From a virus, in the IMG/VR virus record IMGVR_UViG_3300006923_000022, positions 1-62,449 of that record: a stretch of 62,449 nt of DNA; one strand, 5' to 3'. A program made the position numbers and the translations under genes. The notes under the pieces were generated by a model. It was not told the DNA's origin and ran no database searches. It saw only the letters and a program-made list of their open reading frames with translations. Shown in pieces: positions 20,696-29,630 of the stretch. The stretch's first letter is position 1, and each line of letters begins with the position of its first letter.

Positions 20696-23600
20696 TAGAG
20701 AAGCTATAGGCACCGAAGGTGTTCCAAATATTTATATTTCAAACATCTCTGTTTATGATTCATCTGAACAGGCAAATAACTCAGACACCATTGTAAAAAT
20801 GGAACTAATGTTTAACAACGGTTTGGATGATCACAAACAACCCATTTTTAATTATTCTTCCGGCAAAGCCGCTGCTACGATAACATTGATTTATATATAC
20901 AACAAGCAAGTCTTCGAAGCACTGTTGAATAGTAAGACTGAGAAGGAAAAGAAGCAGATTATAAAAGCCCAATCCGGCTTTGGAAATTTAAAGACAGAAG
21001 AAATTGCTCTTCCTCCATTAGACATAAAAAAACTGTCTATGCACGAAGTTACGCCGATTTATATAAAGAAACAATTTAAACTTGATTCTAAGAACGAAAG
21101 CTGCTATGTTATGGCAAATATCAAAAGAGGTCGTACCTTGGGACCCTCTGCTTCGGAAACTATTCTAGAAGGCAAGAATGTTGTCGAGGATTCTTTTATA
21201 CTGAAGGTTAAGGGAAAAAGTCAAATATGGACTGGTCCTGTACATGAACAGGATGGAAAATTCAAAGGAGGCTCCTTTAGAGAAAAGGCTTCTCAACCAA
21301 CCCTAATTAAAGTCAGGAGTCCAAATTATAAAACAAAGGACTTTAGAAAACTTAAAGAAAGGTCATCAAGAAGAAAACTTAAAGAAAGGTCATCAAGAAG
21401 AAAACTTAGAAAAAGGCCATCGATAGGTAGAAGTTCATCAAGAAGAAAGCAGAGTGAAAATAACTATTTTTCAGATATTAAATATTCTCCAGCAGAAAAC
21501 GGTTCACTAAATTTGTTGTTCTCTATTGACACTAGGGAAATGCTTATCAAGAAAAGCAAGTATTCTTCAATATTAAAAGACTATAACGAAGATGTGTTCA
21601 ATGCCGTATCCCAACAGATTGGCGTCAAGAACATCTCTGTTTATTTTAAAAACGTAAAACAGCCCCAAAGAGAAATCGCAACCAGCGGTGACCGAGGGGG
21701 AACAGTCTCTTCTGTTTATTATTATAGAGATTCTTCAACAACAAAGCCAATAAAATATTCTACTATTCGAGAACAAGAAGAAATTTATTCCAGTTTAGAA
21801 GAAGTAGTACTCAGTGCAAACTCAAACATTAGAACCTTTCGATGTCAAATTCATGAAAAAGAAATACAAACGGTAAAATTAGCGATAGAAATTCAAGACC
21901 CTTTTGAAAAGTATTTGAACAAGTTGATGTACGAAGCCAAGAAATCCAACAGTATCGTCAAGAAATATTCATCTATGCTACGAAAAAGAGATACTTTTGA
22001 TCGTTCAACTGGGCGGTTTAAAGAACGAGTCCTAGCAGACAAATATGATGACGCTTTAGAACTTTGGTATCGCCCTGTTGAAACTTATATGAAAATTAAC
22101 ATTTTGACTCGTAAGATGAGTAGTGCACAAATAAGACAAGAGACCATTAAGGCTTTTGAAAAAATGGCTCCGAGAAGTTGTACTCCGGAATCAATTGATT
22201 TATTTGTGAATGAATTTTCCAAAACCCTATCCCTTTTTATATCAAAATATTCCTTGAGAACTGGACAAAGGGGTCTGTCTCGTCGATCTGGTAGAAGATC
22301 ACCAACACCGAGACGCGATACTTTTGAAAAGAAATACAATATAAATTACAAGTTTAACAAAAGAATTTTATCTTATTTAAGCACAACAGACACCTTAGGG
22401 CAAGTACCTATTTATACAAAAACACAGTTTGCCGCAGCCATAGAGGCTGAACGTGCCAAATTTATGAACACCTCGAACAGGTATAGCTCAGATACAGCTC
22501 GAGCTCCTTTAGAGGCTATACGAGGGGCGAACAGTGAAGAATATGAGAATTTTAACCTTAGTCCAAATAAATTACACAACTTATCGAATATTATGAACTT
22601 TTCTGATATTTCTTTGCTGGACGAAGAACACTTAAGTGAGTTTTATAAATCAAATCTTCTAGATTCTATTGATTTAAATTCTCTATTTGGTAAAAATATC
22701 TCGGTCCGGTTCTATGAAGAAGAAGAAAACATAGCAGATACTGAGCTAGCCTTGGGCCAATCTTCTCCATTTCAGGCTGCCGATAACATATATCGGAGAC
22801 AAACTAGGACCACGTCCCTATCCAAAAAAGCTATGAGAGCCCTAGGAAGACAGAGCAATACATCTTATGGTTTGTTTAACAGATTGGACGTCACAACTCC
22901 AAAGAATTTTTTGTCAAGTAAGATCCAAACTACAGCCGAGAAAATACCATTTCAGCACAAATTCTTTTCAAACTCAGAAACCATGGGTTCTCTATTTTCC
23001 TCTACTCAAGAATTTTTAAACAACAGACCATTGACAAAAGATTTGGCCTTTTTTAATATACAGAAAATTTTATTCCATGCAGGATATAAAGCAGATTCAA
23101 GCGGAACTTTGATAATCGGAATGCCTATAAGGAAACAGATAGGTAAGCAACAGTTTGATAAATTATCGCAACCAACCCTTTGTGAACTCGTAAGTTACGA
23201 AGATCCATCACTATTAAATAGAAAAAATTCTTTTAAAAATTATGCAAAAGGGAATACATTCTTTGTGATAGTTCCTGATGGGTATAACTTCGCCAAAACG
23301 ACAAGGGCCATGGTTCAGCCCTTTTCATCAGTGCTTAAGAGTGCTTATGGAAAATATATCTCCACAACGATATATGAAACAAAATATTTAAGAAATAACA
23401 TAAACACAGAAACCAGAGAAAGAAAGAGTCGTATCCCAAAGAGACAAAAGAAAGAGAAGTCTGCCTTGGCGACAGAAGCGTCCGAACGCAGAAGAAAAGC
23501 GGTGAGGAAGAGACGGAAAAGAGGGCGAAAGAAGTATGAACGTAATGAAGAAAAACTAAAAAAGATGATCAGCAAAACGGTAACTCCAGATAATAAAACT

Positions 23601-23897
23601 GCTGATCAATTGATTCAAACCAAGGAAACTCCAAAGAAATCTAGACTAACTACAGAGGAAACTGAGCCTTCAAGCCATAGAGGAAAATCAGTATCCAAGA
23701 GGAGTCGACGAGCACGTCGCCAAGCCATGGAAGCCGAACGCAAAGAGCTTGAAGCATTGGAAGCAAAGCAAAGAGCAGAAGCCGCATGGGCAAAACGCAT
23801 GGCCGAAGAAGCAAAGAAAAAAGCAGAAGCAGAGGCAAAGAAATCTAAATCATCATCAAGAAGATCAAGAAGATCAAGAAGAGACCGGAAGAAATGA
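20688..23897 (+). CDS. Large virion protein with Arg/Ser repeats and a polybasic coiled C-terminus
   Basis: A predicted 1069-aa protein of unknown function. I place the start at GTG 20688 because it has GGAGAAGA immediately upstream; the upstream ATG at 20625 lacks a ribosome binding site and would overlap the preceding gene by 71 nt. Residues about 215-260 contain tandem KLKERSSRR repeats. The last ~170 residues are extremely basic: RKRRKRGRKKYERNEEK, then an Ala/Glu/Lys/Arg-rich coiled coil, then a terminal SSRRSRRSRRDRKK. Such a charge pattern suggests binding to nucleic acid or an acidic partner, but its place among baseplate genes argues for a virion component. Its stop overlaps the next start as ATGA. 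Confidence 0.6.
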   Translation: MINREAIGTEGVPNIYISNISVYDSSEQANNSDTIVKMELMFNNGLDDHKQPIFNYSSGKAAATITLIYIYNKQVFEALLNSKTEKEKKQIIKAQSGFGNLKTEEIALPPLDIKKLSMHEVTPIYIKKQFKLDSKNESCYVMANIKRGRTLGPSASETILEGKNVVEDSFILKVKGKSQIWTGPVHEQDGKFKGGSFREKASQPTLIKVRSPNYKTKDFRKLKERSSRRKLKERSSRRKLRKRPSIGRSSSRRKQSENNYFSDIKYSPAENGSLNLLFSIDTREMLIKKSKYSSILKDYNEDVFNAVSQQIGVKNISVYFKNVKQPQREIATSGDRGGTVSSVYYYRDSSTTKPIKYSTIREQEEIYSSLEEVVLSANSNIRTFRCQIHEKEIQTVKLAIEIQDPFEKYLNKLMYEAKKSNSIVKKYSSMLRKRDTFDRSTGRFKERVLADKYDDALELWYRPVETYMKINILTRKMSSAQIRQETIKAFEKMAPRSCTPESIDLFVNEFSKTLSLFISKYSLRTGQRGLSRRSGRRSPTPRRDTFEKKYNINYKFNKRILSYLSTTDTLGQVPIYTKTQFAAAIEAERAKFMNTSNRYSSDTARAPLEAIRGANSEEYENFNLSPNKLHNLSNIMNFSDISLLDEEHLSEFYKSNLLDSIDLNSLFGKNISVRFYEEEENIADTELALGQSSPFQAADNIYRRQTRTTSLSKKAMRALGRQSNTSYGLFNRLDVTTPKNFLSSKIQTTAEKIPFQHKFFSNSETMGSLFSSTQEFLNNRPLTKDLAFFNIQKILFHAGYKADSSGTLIIGMPIRKQIGKQQFDKLSQPTLCELVSYEDPSLLNRKNSFKNYAKGNTFFVIVPDGYNFAKTTRAMVQPFSSVLKSAYGKYISTTIYETKYLRNNINTETRERKSRIPKRQKKEKSALATEASERRRKAVRKRRKRGRKKYERNEEKLKKMISKTVTPDNKTADQLIQTKETPKKSRLTTEETEPSSHRGKSVSKRSRRARRQAMEAERKELEALEAKQRAEAAWAKRMAEEAKKKAEAEAKKSKSSSRRSRRSRRDRKK
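21345..21398 (+). repeat. Tandem 27-bp repeat encoding KLKERSSRR
   Basis: Two adjacent identical 27-bp units (21345-21371 and 21372-21398) are followed by a degenerate third copy. They are in frame and encode the nine-residue unit KLKERSSRR. Near-identity at DNA level suggests recent slippage or unequal recombination rather than ancient duplication. Confidence 0.85.
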
Positions 23898-26020
23898 CTA
23901 CTAAAACAATATATATTATCAAGGGGCATGTGTTACATATCCCCGACAGTGGGCTGCTTAACTCAGATCTAAATAATCAAACGGTGACTTACGAAGTGCG
24001 ACCAAACTTTAATTATTTGGCCGCGAATTACAACGATAGTTATTCCTTCCTAGATGAAAGAAATATGCCTACACCATATTCTGAGATTCTTCAAAATGAA
24101 ACTCTAGAAGCTTCATACTCAATAAGCGGTTTCAATGTAATAATGGGTGGAAACATAGATGCGGGACAAGAAGATTCCATCGCTGGAGCTGCCAGCCCGC
24201 GCCAAGTTTTCCTAGGAGGTGCTGGATCTATTTCATCTAGAAACAGCGTTTACCTACCAGTCTTTAATGATATCATCTTAACCAACTCATCTAAAACCTG
24301 TTTGGCCAATTCTTTGGCTCACTATTTTCCACAACATGTGGAGATAGTCGTAAGTGGTGCCCCAATTAAGAATAGTGCTATAGCATTATCATGTTTATCC
24401 GAGACCGGTGGCTTCTATAATCTGATAGCAGACTTTGTAATAAACAGACAAAACGAAGCAGAAGAAGATAAAGATCAAAATGGAAATAATTTACGACATT
24501 GGAAATTTTGGGAAACAGCAAATGCTGAGACCATTGCCCTCGAGGCAGCTGCGCTGGTGGCAGAGGAAACTTTTGATGACACGACGAATACAGACACTAT
24601 ATTGGGAAACCAGAGCCTGTGGGTACCAGATGATACGCTTGAATGTATCAATCCGATTGATATTGAAGAGATGTTGCCACTTTCTGATAGGGATCTTATT
24701 TTTGACAATATAACATCTGCTACTCAAGATTTATTCTCTTCATCTGGAATCTCTCTTTCAAAAGATCAGTTTCTTTTCTATAAAGTTGAAAAATATGACA
24801 ATGACAAACCACTTACCCCAGTCCAAACCTTCTGGGTAGCAAACACCAGCACGAGTGGCTCTAATATTAAGATAGTTGATACACAAGTGAAGGTAGGGAA
24901 AACCTATACATATAAGTGTTTCGGCTTCTACCTTTCTTTTAAAAAAACACCTATTGTTAGAGAAATTAGAATGTTTGAAGTTCCAATGTTTGAACAAAGT
25001 TGCAAAATAGAACAACCCTCTTTACCTCGTCCACAAGTATCTTTCTCAAACATAAAGAATTCAAAAGATGAAATAAAAATAATGTTGAATCTATCTTCAA
25101 ACCCTGAAAACGGAGAGTTCTACGGTTTGAATCCTTCGGAAAAGGGCGATTTCGATACGAGGCATGAAAACTATGATATCACAAAAGAAAAAGATAAATT
25201 TGTCTACGAGACAGACTTAGGGCGGTATCAAATATATAAGATGACCGAACAGCCTCAAATGGGTGAGACAAACGACCCATATACTAATATAATTGAGAAC
25301 TCAATAACAGGGTCTGTTGAGGGAGACTTTGGCGGAACAGCAGCGCATTTTATTGATAAGATACGACCATTCAAGAAATACTACTATGTTTTTAGAAACG
25401 TAAACCATTATGGGCACTTTTCCAATCCTTCGCCGATTTGGGAAGTCGAGTTAACACAAGATGCAAACGAGACATTCTTAAGTTCAAAAGTTGTCGGCTT
25501 TGCTAAGCCAAACATGGACAAGTTCTTGTTGTCTAAAACTATGATGCGAATGTTTCAAGTGATTCCTTCGCCGGCACAGACGACATTTGATCCAAACTCT
25601 GTGCTTACAGTTACAGAAACAGAGACCATCAAAGACATCGATGGGAATCAGATATTCGGATATTATGATGATGATGGGAACATAATCCAAATTGGACATA
25701 AAGGAATAGAGAACACAACAGTTTATTTGGAAGGAATAGAGAACAGAATTGATTTTGGCGTACTTAAAGCCAAATCGGATTTCTTATCCACAACTGATAA
25801 TAACGTCAGTTCTTTACAGCCTTACAACTCAAATAATCCATTACCAACCCTAGGTATAGTACCAGAAAAGATATGGACAACAATAGACTCTTCCGGAAAT
25901 ACCATAGATGAAGGCAAGAGATTTAAGATTAGATTGGTGTCAAAAGATACCGGAAGAAAAATTGACTTTAATTTAAGATTTGTACTAAATAAAAATTATA
26001 ACACCAATGGACCAAATTAG
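23894..26020 (+). CDS. Virion structural protein, fibronectin-like segments
   Basis: A 708-aa protein translationally coupled to the previous gene (ATGA overlap). No family is recognised with certainty. Residues about 290-375 read like a fibronectin type III style beta-sandwich (LFYKVEKYDND... TYTYKCFGFYLSF), and a second block near 490-520 (FKKYYYVFRNVNHYGHFSNPSPIWEV) has the same flavour, with a Tyr-Tyr-x-Phe-Arg-x-x-Asn pattern. A Thr/Glu/Asp-rich section with DDDGN lies near residue 590. It ends the run of coupled genes; the next gene has its own promoter-like box. I infer a tail or baseplate structural role from context. Confidence 0.55.
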   Translation: MTTKTIYIIKGHVLHIPDSGLLNSDLNNQTVTYEVRPNFNYLAANYNDSYSFLDERNMPTPYSEILQNETLEASYSISGFNVIMGGNIDAGQEDSIAGAASPRQVFLGGAGSISSRNSVYLPVFNDIILTNSSKTCLANSLAHYFPQHVEIVVSGAPIKNSAIALSCLSETGGFYNLIADFVINRQNEAEEDKDQNGNNLRHWKFWETANAETIALEAAALVAEETFDDTTNTDTILGNQSLWVPDDTLECINPIDIEEMLPLSDRDLIFDNITSATQDLFSSSGISLSKDQFLFYKVEKYDNDKPLTPVQTFWVANTSTSGSNIKIVDTQVKVGKTYTYKCFGFYLSFKKTPIVREIRMFEVPMFEQSCKIEQPSLPRPQVSFSNIKNSKDEIKIMLNLSSNPENGEFYGLNPSEKGDFDTRHENYDITKEKDKFVYETDLGRYQIYKMTEQPQMGETNDPYTNIIENSITGSVEGDFGGTAAHFIDKIRPFKKYYYVFRNVNHYGHFSNPSPIWEVELTQDANETFLSSKVVGFAKPNMDKFLLSKTMMRMFQVIPSPAQTTFDPNSVLTVTETETIKDIDGNQIFGYYDDDGNIIQIGHKGIENTTVYLEGIENRIDFGVLKAKSDFLSTTDNNVSSLQPYNSNNPLPTLGIVPEKIWTTIDSSGNTIDEGKRFKIRLVSKDTGRKIDFNLRFVLNKNYNTNGPN

Positions 26021-26030
26021 TAGAAAAAAA

Positions 26031-26038
26031 CTACTTAC
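26031..26038 (+). promoter_or_regulatory. Candidate late promoter box variant CTACTTAC
   Basis: AACTACTTAC sits in the 39-nt gap before the gene at 26060 and ends 21 nt before its ATG, with TTAGGAG between. The same variant occurs at 59391 before the gp13-like gene. The promoter role is inferred. Confidence 0.4.
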
Positions 26039-26059
26039 TAGAGATTAGGAGCAACAAAT

Positions 26060-27007
26060 ATGGGTTTTTTAGATAACAGCGGAGATATCATTTTAGATGC
26101 AGTGTTGACCGACCACGGTCGAAAAGTACTTTCTAAAGGGGATGGCTCTTTTCAAATTGTAAAGTTTTCACTCGGAGACGAGGAAGTAGACTATGGAAAC
26201 TATGACTCATCAAACACAAACGGGTCTGCGTATTATGATTTGGAGATCCTACAGACTCCAATCCTAGAAGCATTTACTGACAATGCTATCTCTATGAAAT
26301 CAAAATTGGTTACATACGAGAACTTGGATTTGTTGTATTTACCAGTGCTCAAATTAAATGAGCAAGCGCAATCCAACAAAATGCACAGCAGTGGTTCTTT
26401 TATTGTAGCTGTTGATGGATATACTGAGAACGACAACGGTAGCTCTTCAACGCAAGACGGAATTGGATACAACTCAGCCGGAAACATAATAGATGGTATT
26501 ATCTTCGGACAAACATTAGGCGCCGGAGCATCAATTAGGGTAGACCAAGGTCTCGACACAACTGCTATTTCTTTCCAACAAAACCTTGATGCAGATATGA
26601 TTGAGTCAAGTTATACAATTCAGATTGATAATCGTTTAGGTTCTGTAGCCACAAAACAAGGTTCTGCTGTATCAGCAGATTATTTTGATGACGACAATAT
26701 AGCATATTACACAGTAACATCAGAAGATGGTGTTATATTTGCTAATAATAATAGAACAGAATCGGAAGGCACACAAGTTATTCAAGGACCTAGGGGGACA
26801 ATATTGCAATTTAAAATCAGAGCCTCTTTGGAATTAAATACAAGCACTTTCCTATTTACAGAGATAGGAAGCACATCTAGACTAGATAGTAGAGATGGAA
26901 CAGGTTCAGAAGTCTATCATATTGACACTATTGTTAGAGTGACAGGCGTAACAACAGGATATTCAATTGACCTTCCTGTTCGTTTTGTAAAATATAAAGC
27001 AACTTAA
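26060..27007 (+). CDS. Virion structural protein with LD-x-LT-x-GR-x-LSKG motif
   Basis: A 315-aa predicted structural protein. Its start (GFLDNSGDIILDAVLTDHGR, then KVLSKGDG) matches the N-terminal pattern of the gene at 19661 and is followed by IVKFSLGDEEVDYGNYD. The remainder is beta-rich with Ser, Thr, Asp and Gly (DGVIFANNNRTESEGTQ; DTIVRVTGVTTGYSIDLP). A good TTAGGAG ribosome binding site precedes the ATG. It is the first of three consecutive medium-size structural genes (26060, 27021, 28177) separated by short gaps. The exact virion location is not deducible. Confidence 0.55.
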   Translation: MGFLDNSGDIILDAVLTDHGRKVLSKGDGSFQIVKFSLGDEEVDYGNYDSSNTNGSAYYDLEILQTPILEAFTDNAISMKSKLVTYENLDLLYLPVLKLNEQAQSNKMHSSGSFIVAVDGYTENDNGSSSTQDGIGYNSAGNIIDGIIFGQTLGAGASIRVDQGLDTTAISFQQNLDADMIESSYTIQIDNRLGSVATKQGSAVSADYFDDDNIAYYTVTSEDGVIFANNNRTESEGTQVIQGPRGTILQFKIRASLELNTSTFLFTEIGSTSRLDSRDGTGSEVYHIDTIVRVTGVTTGYSIDLPVRFVKYKAT

Positions 27008-27020
27008 AGAGAGATAAAAC

Positions 27021-28151
27021 ATGGCTAATATTGGAGCATTTAAAACACTTGGAGCAAACGACGCGGTTTCGACCCGTACTCTTTTGCATGAAGCAATTCC
27101 TTTAACAGGAAGTATCGTATCAGGTACATACGCTGATGGGAATATTAAATTTCACACACATGGTATGTTTACCAGCGTGTATGATTACCCTTACCTCAGT
27201 TCATCAGCAAATCATATTTTTGATATAACTGCTGGTTTTGGTTTGAATTCCGGACTGTATAACGCGACTAACACACAATACAAAAAGAAAAAGAACATAT
27301 ATAACCAAATGGCCCAAGTGCTTGTAGGTTACGATATAACTGGCTCTATTTTGGATTTTGATGAAGACGGAAATATTCTTGCCGGTGGAACAAAACTTCA
27401 AGAAGTTTTTATCTTACCTTTCTCAAGACTTTTAGTAAAGGATGAGATCAAGAAAGGAACTTTCAATCTTGAAATGGGGATGTTACCAGCTTATTCACAA
27501 GGTGGTCAAGTCTTCGACAGAAGAATGCTAATAACAGACTTCTCTGGCTCAACTGGTTACTTTACAAACTCTCCTGCTGGGGAATACGGTATTTTATATG
27601 CAACAGCATCTACACACGGATCAACAGCAGATAATGGCTTGAATCCTCAAATGCTAGCTGCAAATCAAAGATATGCTGTTGGTTTAATATATTATCAAGC
27701 AGGAATTGCAATTATTTCTGGTTCTATTTTTAACACTGCTACCGAAGGTGGTATTTTAAGAGATAGTTATCAATCCGTTTCAATGTCTGGACCTTCAACA
27801 AACGCAGAAAGATTAAATGCTGTGTTGACCGGCTCACTTATCACAGGTTCTTGTGACAATTTTAGAAATAGAATCTACAATTTGTCCTTCAACAATACGG
27901 TTGAGCTTAACTCTACCATTTATTTCTGCCGAGCAAATCACAATGAATTTAATTATTCAACGAACCCAACATATCTTGCTGGTTCAAAGATTGCGGTTAA
28001 AGATAAAGCAACTGATGATCCTATATCTTATATTACAACTATTGGATTATATTCAGCAGCAAATGAACTTATGGCGGTTGCAAAACTCTCAGAACCACTA
28101 AAGAAGACTCCATCCCAAGAATTCACTCTAAGAGTTAGATTAGATTACTAA
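27021..28151 (+). CDS. Virion structural protein sharing a C-terminal domain with its neighbour
   Basis: A 376-aa protein without a recognised named family. The last ~90 residues (FCRANHNEFNYSTNPTY ... YITTIGLYSAANELMAVAKL, then PLKKTPSQEFTLRVRLDY) align by eye with the C-terminus of the next gene, so the two share a domain. The N-terminal half contains VLVGYDITGSILDFDEDGN and LPFSRLLVKDEIKKGTF blocks that look well structured. It follows the previous gene by 13 nt with an AGAGAG-type ribosome binding site and no promoter box of its own. A tail or baseplate role is inferred from the surrounding structural genes. Confidence 0.55.
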   Translation: MANIGAFKTLGANDAVSTRTLLHEAIPLTGSIVSGTYADGNIKFHTHGMFTSVYDYPYLSSSANHIFDITAGFGLNSGLYNATNTQYKKKKNIYNQMAQVLVGYDITGSILDFDEDGNILAGGTKLQEVFILPFSRLLVKDEIKKGTFNLEMGMLPAYSQGGQVFDRRMLITDFSGSTGYFTNSPAGEYGILYATASTHGSTADNGLNPQMLAANQRYAVGLIYYQAGIAIISGSIFNTATEGGILRDSYQSVSMSGPSTNAERLNAVLTGSLITGSCDNFRNRIYNLSFNNTVELNSTIYFCRANHNEFNYSTNPTYLAGSKIAVKDKATDDPISYITTIGLYSAANELMAVAKLSEPLKKTPSQEFTLRVRLDY

Positions 28152-28153
28152 TA

Positions 28154-28161
28154 CTATTTAT
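28154..28161 (+). promoter_or_regulatory. Candidate late promoter box CTATTTAT
   Basis: TACTATTTAT lies directly after the stop of the gene at 27021 and ends 15 nt before the ATG at 28177, with CTTGAGGT as ribosome binding site between. It is one of the exact copies of the recurring box. Confidence 0.55.
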
Positions 28162-28176
28162 TCTTGAGGTAAAAGC

Positions 28177-29595
28177 ATGGCTCTTTTTAAATTTGACGAC
28201 AACGATATATTCATAAACACATTAGAGTCTTATCCAGAATATAGCTTTTATATTGTAAGTGGAACTGTTTATATCGACAACTATCCCAATCTATCGGGGT
28301 CTCATGATAACTATACGGTGAACACTGGTATAGGTAATAAATTTGGCGGCTCTCCATCTCTCGGAGTTCCAGAAGGTTTTATATCTTTATACGAATACAA
28401 CATCAATAGACCATCAGGCTCCATTGTTTATCGTATTGATGAAACTAGGTTCAACGAAGATCATGCTCCGGACGATGGGCACAATAATTTTGGTATTGAG
28501 TCCATAAGAGTCAGCGAAACCGATGCAACTGGTTCTACAATAAGACCGTTTGTGATAAGAGACGGGTTCAAACATTCTTTGAAGACTTATGCCGATTCTT
28601 CTTATAACGTGTTGTTTGATGCTGGTGAGCTGGTTGATGGTGCTTACAAAATGTCTGCCTCTATCACACAATATAACTACACCGCTTCTGCGGTATCTAG
28701 AGTGTTCGATGGTAAAAAGAGTTTCGCATTATCAGGAGATTTGTCTGATCAAGAAGCAATCCCATTCTCAATAAGAAACACTTTGAGAAAGTATCAATTC
28801 CGTTCTCCACATATGAAACTTATAACAGCAGCGCCTTTACCAGCAAGAGACCTTCGCTTGGTTGAGTGTGTACTTACCAACATCCCTTCTATATTTTACG
28901 GGAAGAAGATAAAGCCCGGATCCGTTGAGCTAAACTACTATGTAACTGGTACACTTGTTGGAACACTTAAGGATAGTGCGTACAACGGAGAACTAAAACA
29001 GACATACCAAATATATGATACAGCTCGCTCAGGCTCAGTCCAAGGTATCGTCTTATATAACGAGGGCCTTATAATCTTGACCGGTTCTCATCAATTAGGG
29101 GAGGACAATAGTATCGATTACGTTGATCACGATGGGATATCAACCGGAAATACCCTAAACAAATGGACACACTTCGGTTCAGGTTTGCATCCACCATCTC
29201 ACACCCCAACCATACCAGCAACTTTAGGAATACGCCCAGCGTTTGAAATAAAATATCAAGGCGTATCAAACAAAGAAACGCTGTTGATGATGAGTTACGC
29301 TCGACAAGGTGAGCTAAACTGGTCTAATAACCCGACGTTTGTTGATCAGACCAGCCCATACCTAGGAGTATACACAACAAGTTCATATAAATATACTGAG
29401 GAGGATGTGTTATTGGCAAACGTCACAGACACTCAATTTGCAGATTATACACCAGAACAGAAGAAAGAGACTTACATAACGAAAGTAGCTATCTATGACG
29501 AGCTGAAGAATCTCATAGGAGTGGCAACTTTGGCCAATCCAGTCCGTAAGACAGAGGATAGAAAATACACTTTCAAATTAAAAATTGATTTATAA
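28177..29595 (+). CDS. Virion structural protein, paralogous C-terminus with preceding gene
   Basis: A 472-aa predicted virion protein. The final ~100 residues (MMSYARQGELNWSNNPTF ... YITKVAIYDELKNLIGVATL, then PVRKTEDRKYTFKLKIDL) align with the C-terminus of the 27021 protein, including the shared N-x-S-x-NPT, YIT and (P-x-x)KT landmarks. The N-terminal part holds FISLYEYNINRPSGSIVYRI and RPFVIRDGFKHSLKTY blocks. It closes the left-hand structural region; immediately after it comes a strong sigma70-type promoter for the resolvase gene. The function in the virion is unknown. Confidence 0.55.
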   Translation: MALFKFDDNDIFINTLESYPEYSFYIVSGTVYIDNYPNLSGSHDNYTVNTGIGNKFGGSPSLGVPEGFISLYEYNINRPSGSIVYRIDETRFNEDHAPDDGHNNFGIESIRVSETDATGSTIRPFVIRDGFKHSLKTYADSSYNVLFDAGELVDGAYKMSASITQYNYTASAVSRVFDGKKSFALSGDLSDQEAIPFSIRNTLRKYQFRSPHMKLITAAPLPARDLRLVECVLTNIPSIFYGKKIKPGSVELNYYVTGTLVGTLKDSAYNGELKQTYQIYDTARSGSVQGIVLYNEGLIILTGSHQLGEDNSIDYVDHDGISTGNTLNKWTHFGSGLHPPSHTPTIPATLGIRPAFEIKYQGVSNKETLLMMSYARQGELNWSNNPTFVDQTSPYLGVYTTSSYKYTEEDVLLANVTDTQFADYTPEQKKETYITKVAIYDELKNLIGVATLANPVRKTEDRKYTFKLKIDL

Positions 29596-29596
29596 T

Positions 29597-29625
29597 TTGA
29601 CAAACCCTCAACCATATGTTATAAT
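29597..29625 (+). promoter_or_regulatory. Sigma70-type promoter for ruvC-like gene
   Basis: TTGACA (29597-29602), a 17-nt spacer and TATAAT (29620-29625), preceded by TG, give a full-consensus extended -10 promoter. The ATG of the resolvase gene is at 29631, only five bases past the -10 element, so transcription would begin at or next to the start codon. Confidence 0.85.
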
Positions 29626-29630
29626 AGAAT

